Shown: positions 24,945-34,831, counted from the first letter of the stretch. The stretch is DNA of 64,000 nucleotides from Anaerolineae bacterium (GCA_019637555.1 JAHBVK010000002.1:1-64000); one strand, 5' to 3'. Notes: generated by a model from the sequence alone, not told the origin. Numbers and translations are program-made.

Positions 24945-27671
24945 ATGACTTCACTGCCTACAGAAGAAATTGATTTTCTGTACATTGCCTCCAATCGACT
25001 AACCTCTGCCGTTACCCCGCAGGAACAACTAAGTGCCGTTAGCGATTTCGCGCGCTTGACCGGTGCGGCGGCGGGACAGCTTTTCTACATCGATCATCTG
25101 GACAACGCGCTGCCAGAGACAATGGTCGTTGCCGCCGAGTGGACGCGCAGCGGATCGCCGCTGATGGGTATCGGACATGCGTGGGGGCTACCGCGCACCT
25201 CCTTCGCGCGAAACTTCCTGCTCAAGACGCCAGCGCACACGGTACTGGTCTCGGATGCCATCGCTGATGATCGCGTGGATGCTGAAGCACGGGCGCTAAT
25301 CGATCAGTTCGATATTCAGGCGTTCGTGATCCTGCCGATGAACAGCAAAGGGCGCTGGATCGGCATGATCTGTTTTGTCTGGGATCATCCGCGTAAGTTC
25401 AACCGCCGCGATGATCGGGTGTATCAGGCGCTGCTGCAGCAGATCGCGCCAGTCGTGGACTCGGTGCGACTGCTCGGGCAGATCCGCGATCGTTATCACG
25501 CCGAGCAAGAAGCACGCCGCGAACTGGAAATGCTCTACGAAGCCAGCGCCGCCATCAACGCCGCCAGCACCTTGGACGAGATTCTCAAGGCGCTTTCTGT
25601 GCTGGACATCAACTCCACCGCAGTAGGGATCGCTATTTATGATCAGTATGACCGCCGCCACTCCGAATATGTAGACATTCATGGCATGTACGCGGGTTTT
25701 GACGGGGTGATTCATGAGCGTGTCAGCTTTGACGATCTGCCCATTGCTACGCTGCCGACGACAGAACCGCTGGTCGCTATCTCCAACCTACAGACAGATA
25801 CGCGGGTTGATGCCAAAACCCGCGAGTTCTACAGCAGGTTTAATGTTGGCTCAGTATTGATCGTGCCGCTGATGGTAGGCGAAGTATGGATCGGTGGGTT
25901 AACTCTACTGAACCACGAACCACAGGACTTCTCAGCACAGGATCAGCGGCTGGCGGTTGCTATTGGCAAGCTGGTCAGCGCGGCGTTGGATCGCCTGCGT
26001 TTGCAGCAAGCCACTGAGAAGGCGATGCAGCGTGCCGAACTGCTGGCGCGGGTGACGGCGGCACTTTCTAAGGCAACGGATGAAGACGCGATCATGAACG
26101 CGGTGGCACTATACACGCAGACCATCGGCGCGGAAACGTTGATCATGCTGTATGGCGATGTCTACGATGTTTATAAGGTGAACCGCACACAGGCGATTGG
26201 TTTCTGGCAGGGCGGTAGCTCGTTACCGCCAACCGAGAACTTCCGCCCGCGCGACGAGCGTCCAGAATTCGTCTGGGAGTTGTGGAAAGATCAAGATCAT
26301 CCGATTGCGTTCGTTGAGGACATCGCTACTGATCCACGCCTCGCTGATGAGGACAATCGCAAGCTGTTCTGGACGGTGTATCAAGCGCGGGCGATGGCGG
26401 TGATGATCCTGTATCACGGGCAGGACATTCGTGGACTATTCACCTTGTTCTGGTCGGAGCCTCATCGTTTCAACAACGAAGAGCGCACCATGCTGACGCA
26501 GATTTTGCAGACCTTGAGTGCCGTTGTGGCTTCCCGCCGCAGCTATCTTAGCGAGCGAGAACGCGCCAGCCAGCTTGAAGCGGTTGCCGAAGTCAGTGCC
26601 GTGACCACAGGCATCCTCAAAGAAGATGATCTGTTGAACTCGGTAGAGTTAATGACTCGCCAGCGCTTCAACGATTTTAGTATGGTTGTGTTTTTAGTGA
26701 GTGCGGACGGCACGGAGTTGGTGCAGCGCACTAATCTAGGTGTAACTGCCAACTACGTTCGTGTTGTCCCGCTGGATAAACCTGACTCCCTGCTGGCAAA
26801 GTCAACGCACACGCACGAAGTCTACATCGTGCCGGACATCACGCAGCAGACCGACTACGATCTGACACCCTTTGTCCCCGGCGCACATTCAGAGATGGTC
26901 GTGCCGCTGATCGCCTCTAACTCAATGCTCGGCGTGTTGTGCATCCAGTCCACCGAGATCAACCGCTTCGGGGAATCTGATAAATGGGTGATGTCTACGC
27001 TGGCAGATTTGATCGCAGTGGCAATCCAGAATGCGCGGTTGTATGCACAGGCGCAGGAAGTCGCCTCCTATCAAGAGCGCAACCGACTGGCGCGGGAACT
27101 GCACGACTCGGTGTCGCAGGCGCTGTACGGCATTTCGCTGGGCGCCCAGACGGCACGTATGCTGCTGGATATCGATCCGTCGCGCTTGCACCAACCGCTG
27201 GATTATGTGCTCTCGCTGGCTGATGCTGGCTTAACGGAGATGCGCGCCCTGATCTTTGATCTGCGCCCCGACTCGCTGGAGCAAGAAGGGTTGATCGCCG
27301 CGCTGGTCAAACAGACAGCCTCACTGAAAGCCCGACATCAGATCGAAGTGGACACCGATCTTTGCCCTGAACCCGATCTGCCTATGGAGACCAAGAACGC
27401 ACTCTATTGGATGGTGCGTGAAGCACTACACAACACCATGAAACACGCTCAGGCGACGCAGGTAACACTGCGCGTCGTCAGCGGTACGAATGAGCTATGC
27501 ATTGAAGTCAGCGATAACGGCGTCGGCTTTGATCCCTCGCAATCGTTCCCCGGACACTTGGGCTTACGTTCGATGCGGGAGCGTGCTGCCCGCTTGAACG
27601 GGACGGTGGAATTTCAGAGCACAGCGGGACAAGGCACGACGATCAATATCGTGGTGCCAATGGGCAAATAA
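24945..27671 (+). CDS. Multi-GAF sensor histidine kinase (NarX-type)
   Basis: A 908-aa cytoplasmic kinase with no membrane segment. About four GAF-like sensory modules occupy residues 10-700 (hallmarks: FVILPMNSKGRWIGMICFVWDHPRKFNRRD, VLIVPLMVGEVWIGGLTLLNHEPQDFSAQD, MVVPLIASNSMLGVLCIQSTEINRFGESD). Then come a HisKA_3 dimerisation domain with phospho-accepting His in RLARELHDSVSQALYGI (about 720) and a HATPase_c domain (about 800-905: N box MKHAQ, G1 DNGVGFDP, G2 GHLGLRSMRERA). HisKA_3 kinases pair with NarL-type regulators, and that is exactly the upstream neighbour. Signals could be small ligands, redox or light; I see no obvious haem or bilin cysteine. Confidence 0.93.
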   Translation: MTSLPTEEIDFLYIASNRLTSAVTPQEQLSAVSDFARLTGAAAGQLFYIDHLDNALPETMVVAAEWTRSGSPLMGIGHAWGLPRTSFARNFLLKTPAHTVLVSDAIADDRVDAEARALIDQFDIQAFVILPMNSKGRWIGMICFVWDHPRKFNRRDDRVYQALLQQIAPVVDSVRLLGQIRDRYHAEQEARRELEMLYEASAAINAASTLDEILKALSVLDINSTAVGIAIYDQYDRRHSEYVDIHGMYAGFDGVIHERVSFDDLPIATLPTTEPLVAISNLQTDTRVDAKTREFYSRFNVGSVLIVPLMVGEVWIGGLTLLNHEPQDFSAQDQRLAVAIGKLVSAALDRLRLQQATEKAMQRAELLARVTAALSKATDEDAIMNAVALYTQTIGAETLIMLYGDVYDVYKVNRTQAIGFWQGGSSLPPTENFRPRDERPEFVWELWKDQDHPIAFVEDIATDPRLADEDNRKLFWTVYQARAMAVMILYHGQDIRGLFTLFWSEPHRFNNEERTMLTQILQTLSAVVASRRSYLSERERASQLEAVAEVSAVTTGILKEDDLLNSVELMTRQRFNDFSMVVFLVSADGTELVQRTNLGVTANYVRVVPLDKPDSLLAKSTHTHEVYIVPDITQQTDYDLTPFVPGAHSEMVVPLIASNSMLGVLCIQSTEINRFGESDKWVMSTLADLIAVAIQNARLYAQAQEVASYQERNRLARELHDSVSQALYGISLGAQTARMLLDIDPSRLHQPLDYVLSLADAGLTEMRALIFDLRPDSLEQEGLIAALVKQTASLKARHQIEVDTDLCPEPDLPMETKNALYWMVREALHNTMKHAQATQVTLRVVSGTNELCIEVSDNGVGFDPSQSFPGHLGLRSMRERAARLNGTVEFQSTAGQGTTINIVVPMGK

Positions 27672-28030
27672 GATAAGAAGTGCTGGGTGCTAAGTATTGA
27701 GTGCTGAAGGAAGACAGGGACAAAGTACCTAAAGGCGAATGTAAGTGCGGGAACTACGATTGAATTGTCAAGCGGTTGTCTGAGAATTGCGGACATTCTC
27801 TGCTAGAGTATGTGCTTTGTCCACGATTACTGCTATGGCAACCATCCAACGCTTGTAATTTTCTTCCCAATTGGTAACATTATTCCCCGCCCGTTCGCTG
27901 GCAAAACCCCGCAGACGGACAGATTAATCCTAGCAATGACAGACGCAGCGTTGTACCCTCAGTCAGGCGTATGTGACGGCTGAACGCTGAGTCTTTATGC
28001 TGAATGGACTTTGAAGGGAAAGATAATTCT
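27672..28030. other. Intergenic region upstream of secD
   Basis: These 359 bp hold no gene that I can support. They contain a GTGCTGGGTGCTAAG-type short repeat at about 27680-27705 and an inverted repeat GAGAAT-tgcggac-ATTCTC at 27782-27800. A/T-rich sequence and C-rich tracts run towards the secD ribosome-binding site (GAAGGGAAAG before 28031). The inverted repeat may be an operator or part of the secDF promoter region; I see no strong sigma-70 hexamer pair. Confidence 0.4.
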
Positions 28031-29764
28031 ATGCGAAGTTCGTCTACTACTCCTTGGCTGGTATTTATAGCAGCCGTTGCCATTCTGGTCATTTATATGA
28101 TCTGGCCCAGTTGGCCCGGCGGTGTTCATCCGGGGTTATTTGGGCGGGCACTTGAAGTGCGCCCCGGTTTGGATATTCAAGGTGGTTTGCGGGTCCTTTT
28201 GACTGCGGAGTCAGCAGAGCCTGTCACCGCTGAGCAGATGAGTGAAGTACGACGCGTAATCGAGCGCCGCGTCAATGCTCTCGGCGTAGCGGAACCAGTA
28301 GTGCAGCTTGCAGGCAGCAACCGCGTGATTGTGGAGCTACCCGGTATCAGCGATCCGCAGACAGCTATTGATCTGGTGCAGCAAACGGCGCTGCTGGAAT
28401 TTGTTGATTTCGCGCGCACGGGCGCGTGTACTGCCTCAATGCCTGTTGCCGGACAGTACGTCCTGACGGATCGCAATCAGGTGTTGCAAGTTAACAGCGG
28501 CGGCACTGCCACTGCCACACAGACTGGCGAGGCGACCATCGCCGCGACAGCGACGAACACTGCTGCTGCCACGACAGAAGCCACCAGTGCTGCCACTGCT
28601 GATGCCACGCTGGAGCCGACTGTTGCTTCTATCGTGCGTATAGATGATGCGGTGAACGCGCAGCAGGGGACGGCTGAAGCAACGGCTGCGGCTACTGCAC
28701 AAGCTACCGCCACGACGCCAGCCACCGCTACACCAGCGGCAACTGCCGATGCGACGGCTGCGGCTACAGCAGAAGCTACCGCCGCGGCAACGACTGAAGC
28801 CACCGCAGAGGCGACTACTGCTCCCGTCACTGGCGATCCCGGCACCAAGACCAACCCGCTGAAGAATCCCTGCACAGGTCAACCCTTCCGCACGGTGATG
28901 ACGGGCGCTGGATTGCAGACTGCCGAAGCCGGATTGCAGAGTCAGGGCGCGACCAGCTACGTGGTTAACTTCACGCTCTCCACCAACGAAGAGGGACAGA
29001 AGTTCGTATCTCACACGCAGAGCAACATCGGTCAGCCGATGGCGATTGTGCTGGACGGTGAAATCCTGAGCGCCCCCACGATCCAGAATGCGATCACCAG
29101 CACGGGCACGATCACGGGCAACTTCACCCGCGAAGATGCGATTAATCTGGCGGTGCAACTGCGCTCCGGTGCGCTGCCCGTGTCGCTGCGTATTGAATCG
29201 ACAGAGCAGGTCGGTGCGAGTTTGGGTTCGCAGTCAGTGCAGCAGTCGATCCGCGCGGGTATCGTCGGCGTACTGGCAGTATTCCTGTTTATGCTGATCT
29301 ACTACCGTCTAGCGGGTTTCGCGGCGGTGCTGGCACTGCTGTTGTTCGCGGGCATCAACTTCGCGTTGTACAAGTACATTCCGGTTACGCTGACGCTCTC
29401 CGCAATCACCGGTTTCTTGATCTCCATCGGTACGGCAGTGGACGGTAACATCCTGATCTTTGAGCGTATCAAAGAGGAGAAGCGGCAGGGCAAGGGTAAT
29501 CTGAAGGCAATCGAAAGCGGCTTCACGCGGGCGTGGCCCTCGATCCGTGAGTCGAATATTTCGACCATCCTGATCGCCTTAATCCTGTACTTCTTCGGTG
29601 GTCAGTTTGGTGCCAGTGCGGTGCGTGGTTTCGCCATCACATTGATCATCGGTCTGGTGATCAACCTGTTCACAGCAGTTATCGTGACCCGCACCTTCCT
29701 CAGCCTATTCGTCAATCTACGCGGTGACCGCGCTGATCAGGTCAAACTTTTCGGAGATCAATAA
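28031..29764 (+). CDS. secD: Protein translocase subunit SecD with Ala/Thr-rich insert
   Basis: A 577-aa SecD, which with SecF uses the proton gradient to pull exported proteins off SecYEG. Seen: N-terminal helix, RPGLDIQGGLRVLL, the P1 domain (VIERRVNALGVAEPVVQLAG, VIVELPGI), and a C-terminal five-helix RND-type bundle (about 385-570, with GTAVDGNILIFERIKEE and RESNISTILIALILYFF). Between about residues 150 and 280 the P1 head carries an insert of about 120 residues made almost only of Ala and Thr with regular Glu (TAEATAAATAQATATT and similar). The true start is the ATG at 28031; an upstream in-frame ATG lacks a ribosome-binding site. secF follows 2 bp later. Confidence 0.95.
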   Translation: MRSSSTTPWLVFIAAVAILVIYMIWPSWPGGVHPGLFGRALEVRPGLDIQGGLRVLLTAESAEPVTAEQMSEVRRVIERRVNALGVAEPVVQLAGSNRVIVELPGISDPQTAIDLVQQTALLEFVDFARTGACTASMPVAGQYVLTDRNQVLQVNSGGTATATQTGEATIAATATNTAAATTEATSAATADATLEPTVASIVRIDDAVNAQQGTAEATAAATAQATATTPATATPAATADATAAATAEATAAATTEATAEATTAPVTGDPGTKTNPLKNPCTGQPFRTVMTGAGLQTAEAGLQSQGATSYVVNFTLSTNEEGQKFVSHTQSNIGQPMAIVLDGEILSAPTIQNAITSTGTITGNFTREDAINLAVQLRSGALPVSLRIESTEQVGASLGSQSVQQSIRAGIVGVLAVFLFMLIYYRLAGFAAVLALLLFAGINFALYKYIPVTLTLSAITGFLISIGTAVDGNILIFERIKEEKRQGKGNLKAIESGFTRAWPSIRESNISTILIALILYFFGGQFGASAVRGFAITLIIGLVINLFTAVIVTRTFLSLFVNLRGDRADQVKLFGDQ

Positions 29765-29766
29765 CC

Positions 29767-30759
29767 ATGTTATTCAACTGGGTACAACGCCGACGATTGT
29801 TTTACATTTTCTCCGGCATCCTGATTCTCATCGGGTTGATAGCGATTGGCATCTCTATCTCTCAATACCCCGAGAAATCGCCTGTGCGTCTGGGCGTAGA
29901 CTTCACAGGTGGTACATTGTTTGAAGTGCGCTTCACGGGCGACAGCCAGACGCTGGACATCGCCGAGGTCGGTTCTGCCTTCTCCAACGCGGGTCTGGAA
30001 GATGTGCGCGTGCAGAAGATCAGCACGGATGAGGCGAATGTGACGCGCTGGCAAATACGCACCAACTTCGTCTCGCCCGATAGCCCAACTTACAGTGCTA
30101 TTGTGACCAATCTGGAAGGATTGGCGACGGCGAACAACATCACCTTTGACCGCGTGTTTTTCAATAACAATCAGCAATCCGTGTCACCAACCGTCGGTAA
30201 TGAAGTGACGACGGCGGCAATCGTGGCGACGATTATCGCCAGTTTGCTGGTGTTGGGTTTCATCGCTGTCGCCTTCCGCAACGTGCCCAACTCGCTGCGT
30301 TATGGCGCTTGCGCGGTGATCGCCATGCTTCACGACATCCTGATCATGATCGGCGCAATGTCGCTGCTAGGCTTGCTGCTCGGTTGGGAAGCGGACTCGC
30401 TGTTCTTGACGGGTTTGCTAACGGTGGTGGCGTACTCCGTACAAGACTCCATCGTGATGTTTGACCGCATCCGCGAAAATACACAGCGTCATCGTGGTGA
30501 GCCATACGAAACCATCGTCAACCGCAGCATCACCGAGACGGTGCAGCGTTCAGTCACCACTCAGATTTGTGTAGCTTTCGTGCTGTTGGCACTGTTTCTG
30601 ATGGGCAGCGGTTCGATCCGTGTGTTCGTCGGCGTGCTGCTGATCGGTCTGATCTCCGGTACGTACAGCTCCATCGGTATCGCCATCCCGCTGCTGGTCT
30701 CATGGGAGCGTGGTGAAATCCCCTTCATCAATCAGGGACGCAAAGTCAAGACGGCGTAA
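29767..30759 (+). CDS. secF: Protein translocase subunit SecF
   Basis: A 330-aa SecF partner of SecD. Hallmarks: first membrane helix followed by LGVDFTGGTLFEVRF, a small periplasmic domain, then the five-helix bundle with SLLGLLLGWEADSLFLTGLLTVVAYSVQDSIVMFDRIREN and the RSITETVQRSVTTQICV segment. Starts 2 bp after the secD stop, so the two are translationally coupled. A strong terminator follows. Unlike SecD it has no low-complexity insert. Confidence 0.97.
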   Translation: MLFNWVQRRRLFYIFSGILILIGLIAIGISISQYPEKSPVRLGVDFTGGTLFEVRFTGDSQTLDIAEVGSAFSNAGLEDVRVQKISTDEANVTRWQIRTNFVSPDSPTYSAIVTNLEGLATANNITFDRVFFNNNQQSVSPTVGNEVTTAAIVATIIASLLVLGFIAVAFRNVPNSLRYGACAVIAMLHDILIMIGAMSLLGLLLGWEADSLFLTGLLTVVAYSVQDSIVMFDRIRENTQRHRGEPYETIVNRSITETVQRSVTTQICVAFVLLALFLMGSGSIRVFVGVLLIGLISGTYSSIGIAIPLLVSWERGEIPFINQGRKVKTA

Positions 30760-30786
30760 ATCAGCGTCCAACTTCTTGAACAATAT

Positions 30787-30822
30787 AAAACGCCTTGTGC
30801 AGTCAGTTGCACAAGGCGTTTT
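30787..30822. terminator. Strong bidirectional terminator
   Basis: A perfect 15-bp stem including AACGCCTTGTGCA (arms 30787-30801 and 30808-30822) with a 6-nt loop, followed by TTTTTT on the plus strand and flanked by AAAA on the other side. It serves secDF and the convergent YceI gene. Confidence 0.92.
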
Positions 30823-30852
30823 TTGTTCGATAAGGTTGGCTATGCGTTCAAC

Positions 30853-31785
30853 TTACTCTGGACGGGCGACCAGATTGAGCACGATACGCATCTCGTCATT
30901 GGCGGCGACGAACCCCGCAATGTTTGGCGCTTCAAAGCCGAAGTCGCTCATCTTCACATCGGCGTAACCGCTGACGACCAGCGTATCACCTGTCAGCGAG
31001 GCAGTGACGTTAAAGGTCACCTCTTTGGGCGTTTCGTGTACTTCCAGCGTACCTACAATCTGGAAGGTCAGCACTTCCCCATCCTGATAAGCGCGAGCGG
31101 GCAAGCCAACTACTTTGGCGTCAGTCAGCTTGGCGACGGGATATTTGTTCGACTCAAGGAAGCGCTGGCGAATCATACCGTCGCGGCGTGCGCTGTCGGA
31201 CTGAAACTCCGCCACGTTGATGTTGATCTCACCGATCTGGCTGGCGGCGACATTGGCGCGATCAATCTGTACAAAGCCGTCAATGGATTTAGTGACACCC
31301 ACTGCCAGATTGAACTCATTGTCACCGAGGAAGATTTCGCCCACCTGATAGCAGGCTTCTGATTCTTCGCCGACGATACGCAGCACAATCGGATCGGACT
31401 CGCCGGGCGTCGGTTCACCAGCGGCAGCGGTGGCGGCTAGAGTCGCTTCGGGCGTTGCTTCCACCACTGCTGCACCAGTTGGCGTCGCCGTCGAATGGCG
31501 CACATCGGTGCAGGAAACGTAAAGCGGCTGCTGCTGCGGACGGAATCCGCTGCTGGTGTTATCAATGAAGCCGATGGCTTGAATGCCGCTGTTAGTGTTG
31601 GCGTTGTTGGGCGAAATGTACGATCCCTGCGTGCTTGAGGCAAACGGATTTTCCGCCGTTGGCACGCCGGTTACTGAGGGAGTCGCAAAGGTTGGAATTA
31701 TCCAGTCGCGCGCTAGCAATACGGCGGCTACGATTACAACAAGAGCAATCACAGCAATGATCACGGTACGTCTGTTCACTGTCAT
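30853..31785 (-). CDS. Membrane-anchored YceI-domain protein
   Basis: A 310-aa protein with an N-terminal signal-anchor helix (about residues 7-26), a low-complexity Ala/Thr/Pro linker region (about 98-130) and a C-terminal YceI-like lipocalin-type barrel (about 130-308: FLGDNEFNLAVGVTKSIDGFVQIDRANVAASQIGEININV...RRDGMIRQRFLESNKYPVAKL...VTFNVTASLTGDTLVVSGYADVKMSDFG). YceI domains bind long isoprenoids such as polyprenyl compounds in the envelope. One Cys occurs in YVSCTDVRH and one in EACYQVGE. The ligand and the reason for the long linker are unknown. Convergent with secDF. Confidence 0.88.
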   Translation of the reverse strand: MTVNRRTVIIAVIALVVIVAAVLLARDWIIPTFATPSVTGVPTAENPFASSTQGSYISPNNANTNSGIQAIGFIDNTSSGFRPQQQPLYVSCTDVRHSTATPTGAAVVEATPEATLAATAAAGEPTPGESDPIVLRIVGEESEACYQVGEIFLGDNEFNLAVGVTKSIDGFVQIDRANVAASQIGEININVAEFQSDSARRDGMIRQRFLESNKYPVAKLTDAKVVGLPARAYQDGEVLTFQIVGTLEVHETPKEVTFNVTASLTGDTLVVSGYADVKMSDFGFEAPNIAGFVAANDEMRIVLNLVARPE

Positions 31786-31913
31786 CGGGGTCTCTCTTTC
31801 AGAGGCAATATCTCGATTACGGTTCCATCATAAAAGGATGTGCAGGATCAGGCTATAGAATCTGCATGAGAGTTCCCTAAAACCTTAGCCTGCTAATTCA
31901 TGCACTGCTTATC

Positions 31914-33245
31914 TTACGGCTGCTGAATAGTCTCATCGCTGCTGATCGTGCCGTAGAAGGTCGGCAGCGGCGGTACAGGATCGGCGCTATAGGTCACGGC
32001 ATTGGCGAGTCTCTGCTTTGCCTGTTCCAGCTTAGCGCTATCGTTGGCGTGAATGGTGAACAGCGATTCGCCCGTCGCCACAGGATCGCCCACTTTTTTG
32101 TGAACCACCAACCCAACCGCATGATCGATACTGTCACTCTTACGCTCACGTCCGGCACCAAGATCAACAGAAGCCACGCCAACCGTTTCCGCATCCATCA
32201 CTGCCACGTAACCACTTTGCGTGGCGGGATACTCTTCAATGATCTTCGCTTGGGCGAGGCGTTCTGGATTTTCAACCACACTGACATCGCCACCTTGCGC
32301 GGCGACCATCTGACGGAATTTGCTGAAGGCGCGACCATCCTTAAGGGTGGCGGCTGCCTCCTCGATGAACCCCTCCAATGGCTCGTTGCTGCGCCGCGCT
32401 AGTCTCAGCATGTGACCGGCAACAGTAACGCAGTGCTCATAAAGATCGGCGGGTGCGCTGCCGTGCAGCAGTTGGATCGCTTCCGCCACCTCCAGCGTAT
32501 TGCCGACCATCGCGCCTAACGGTTGATTCATATCGGAAAGCAGCGCCACCACGCGCCGACCCGCCAGTTTGCCGATCTCTGCCATCAGCTTCGCCAGATC
32601 GCGGGCTTCCTCCTCCGTTTTCATGAACGCGCCGCGCCCCAGTTTGACATCCAGCACAATCGCCTCCGCGCCTGCCGCGATCTTCTTGCTCATAATGCTG
32701 CTGGCGATTAAGGGCAGGCTCTGCACGGTGGCGGTGGCATCACGCAGAGCGTACAGCTTGCCATCAGCGGGCGCGAGGTTGCCGCTTTGCCCTGCCAAGA
32801 CAATACCGTGCTGCTGCACCGTCGCCTTGAACTCAGCCATCGACAATGTGACGCGGTAGCCGGGGATCGCTTCGAGTTTGTCCAGCGTACCGCCGGAGAA
32901 TCCCAGACCGCGCCCGCTCATCTTGGCAACCGGAATGCCGCACGCCGCTACCATCGGTAGTACGATCAATGTAGTTTTGTCACCCACGCCGCCGGAGGAA
33001 TGTTTATCGACGGAAATCGGCAGTACGTCGGAGAGGTCGAGCACATCGCCGCTGCGTGCCATCGCCAGCGTCAGATCGGTGGTCTCGCGGTGATTCATGC
33101 CGCGCAGATAGACCGCCATCAACCAAGCCGAAACTTGATAATCCTCGATGCTGCCATCCGTTACGCTTTTGATAAAGAAGTCGATTTCCGAAGTGGTGAG
33201 CGCACCACCGTCGCGTTTATGGGCAATGATTTCTGTGACGCGCAT
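31914..33245 (-). CDS. pdp: Pyrimidine-nucleoside (thymidine) phosphorylase
   Basis: A 443-aa enzyme that reversibly converts thymidine, deoxyuridine or uridine plus phosphate to the base and (deoxy)ribose-1-phosphate. Signature KMSGRGLGFSGGTLDKLEAIPGY (about residues 108-130), phosphate loop VDKHSSGGVGDKTT (about 80-93), and the C-terminal alpha/beta domain with DAETVGVASVDLGAGRERKSDSIDHAVGLVVHKKVGDPV. The family covers DeoA and Pdp; length and AVYLRGM/ALTxAM-like N-terminus (MAVYLRGMNHRETTDLTLAM) fit Pdp of Gram-positives a little better. It supplies the deoxyribose-phosphate pathway of deoC, which is 9 kb away in the same orientation. Confidence 0.93.
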   Translation of the reverse strand: MRVTEIIAHKRDGGALTTSEIDFFIKSVTDGSIEDYQVSAWLMAVYLRGMNHRETTDLTLAMARSGDVLDLSDVLPISVDKHSSGGVGDKTTLIVLPMVAACGIPVAKMSGRGLGFSGGTLDKLEAIPGYRVTLSMAEFKATVQQHGIVLAGQSGNLAPADGKLYALRDATATVQSLPLIASSIMSKKIAAGAEAIVLDVKLGRGAFMKTEEEARDLAKLMAEIGKLAGRRVVALLSDMNQPLGAMVGNTLEVAEAIQLLHGSAPADLYEHCVTVAGHMLRLARRSNEPLEGFIEEAAATLKDGRAFSKFRQMVAAQGGDVSVVENPERLAQAKIIEEYPATQSGYVAVMDAETVGVASVDLGAGRERKSDSIDHAVGLVVHKKVGDPVATGESLFTIHANDSAKLEQAKQRLANAVTYSADPVPPLPTFYGTISSDETIQQP

Positions 33246-33362
33246 ATTAACTACTCCTTAGTTCCATGAGACTTGGATTATAAAGTATTTGTGGCGGTCT
33301 ATCCCGTAGGTTAAAGTTGACGGCTCAAAACGAACTAAAGGCGCTGATAGTCGGAGTAAGCG

Positions 33363-34142
33363 ATGTCCAAAGCAGTCCCCGTAGCCAAGAGCGGTAGTAA
33401 ATCCAAAAAGAAAAACAACCAGCGCGATCAGACAACGTTGGTGCTAGTGGTCGCAGTAGCAGTGGTCGCATTCCTCGTGCTGATGGGGGTCGTGCTATCG
33501 CAGATCAACGGCAGCAGCGCACCCAAGGGTGCATACTCGGAGATGGCACAGCTCACCACCAGCGACGGCGCACCGATCCTCGGCGATCCGAGAGCAAAGG
33601 TGGTCTTCCGCGAGTTCAGTAACTTCGCTTGCCCGCACTGCATGGAATATCGTCCGATCATTCATCAGGTGATCGATAAGTATGTGGCGACGGGTCAGGC
33701 ACGCCTAGAAGTCCGTGTGATGGTCTGGGATCGCCCCGGTCCTAATTCGATGAACGCTGGCTTCGCTTCCATGTGCGCCGCGCAACAAGGGCATTTCTGG
33801 GATTTGCACGATGCTCTGTTCAATGCGCTGGAGACAAACGGCACGCAAGCCTATGAAATCCCCAACATCCGCGATTTAGCGAATGGCGTCGGTGCAAACG
33901 GTGACAAAATAGCAGAATGTGTGCTCAATAAGGGATCGCAGACGGAGATCGCCACGAATGCGCAGCTTGCCCAGCAGGTGGGCATGACGGGCACACCCGC
34001 GCTAATGTATTCCACCGATGGCGGCGCTAATTTCAAATGGTTCACTGTCACCGGATCAGATGGCAATGCTGTTGAGTACACAGGCGGTGGTCCGACGCTG
34101 GCAGCCTTCGATCAGATCATGGCGGACGCCTACAAACAATAA
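33363..34142 (+). CDS. Membrane-anchored DsbA-like thiol oxidoreductase
   Basis: A 259-aa protein with a Lys-rich N-terminus (SKSKKKNNQRD), one signal-anchor helix (about residues 26-46) and an extracytoplasmic thioredoxin-fold domain of DsbA/BdbD type (about 70-259). The active site CPHC is in FSNFACPHCMEYRP (about 94-97), and the cis-Pro loop is in GMTGTPALMY (about 215). Such proteins introduce or isomerise disulfides in exported proteins. GGAG lies 7 nt before the ATG. No DsbB/VKOR partner gene is adjacent. Confidence 0.92.
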   Translation: MSKAVPVAKSGSKSKKKNNQRDQTTLVLVVAVAVVAFLVLMGVVLSQINGSSAPKGAYSEMAQLTTSDGAPILGDPRAKVVFREFSNFACPHCMEYRPIIHQVIDKYVATGQARLEVRVMVWDRPGPNSMNAGFASMCAAQQGHFWDLHDALFNALETNGTQAYEIPNIRDLANGVGANGDKIAECVLNKGSQTEIATNAQLAQQVGMTGTPALMYSTDGGANFKWFTVTGSDGNAVEYTGGGPTLAAFDQIMADAYKQ

Positions 34143-34314
34143 TGTTGGCACAAACAGATCATCATTAATCAGCAGGCACGAAAAAAAGAGCGTGGTCTAA
34201 TCGGCTAAGCAGATGACGTAGGACGCGCAAATCTCCAATTGGGGTTAACATTAATGGGCAGGCGGAATGTCGCAGTCGTGACCTTCTGTACTGCCCTTTT
34301 GTGTGGGGGTTACC

Positions 34315-34818
34315 GTGCCAGAACAAGTGCTATGCGAGTCAGAATACTTCTCCATCATCATGACCGAGCAAGGCAATGATATTGTTGAGAGCAGCGACGA
34401 AGTATTGATCGTGCCGATAGATGATGAGGGCTATGCGCTGCTGGTCGTCGAGCCATCGCCCGCCTTTGGTGGGGAAGTGCTGGTGTTGCCCGGTGGACAA
34501 GTGGAGCACGAAGAATGGCATACCGTCACCGCCAACCGCGAATTACAGGAAGAGGTGGGCTTCCGTGCCGGACGACTGGACTTTCTGGGCGAGTTCCGTC
34601 CCTTCTCCAAGTACATCCGGCTGCGCAGCTATATCTATCTGGCGCAGCGCCTGATGCCCAACAAGCTGCAAGGCGATGAAGACTATGAAATTAAGGTGCA
34701 GAAAGTCTCGCTGACGCGCTTCGAGTCCTTGATCGCGGCGCGCAAGTTGGTGGACTGTCGGGCGATCACAGCGCTCTATCTGGCGAGATCGTATCTCCAG
34801 AATCAGACGAACACATAG
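34315..34818 (+). CDS. Nudix hydrolase
   Basis: A 167-aa Nudix protein. The full Nudix box G-x5-E-x7-REUxEExGU is present in GGQVEHEEWHTVTANRELQEEVGF (about residues 63-86); it binds Mg2+ for hydrolysis of nucleoside diphosphate derivatives. The overall pattern (VPIDDEGYALLVVEPS, LDFLGEFRPFSKYIRLRSYIYLAQRL) resembles ADP-ribose/ADP-sugar pyrophosphatases such as NudE. The GTG at 34315 is preferred because GGGGG sits 6 nt before it; an in-frame GTG four codons earlier overlaps that site. A promoter for the next gene follows within 60 bp. Confidence 0.9.
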   Translation: MPEQVLCESEYFSIIMTEQGNDIVESSDEVLIVPIDDEGYALLVVEPSPAFGGEVLVLPGGQVEHEEWHTVTANRELQEEVGFRAGRLDFLGEFRPFSKYIRLRSYIYLAQRLMPNKLQGDEDYEIKVQKVSLTRFESLIAARKLVDCRAITALYLARSYLQNQTNT

Positions 34819-34831
34819 GGATTCAGGTTTG

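Noticed and set aside
28436..29158. Ser/Arg-rich minus-strand frame in secD
   Set aside because: Complement of the Ala/Thr insert. No start signal or family match.
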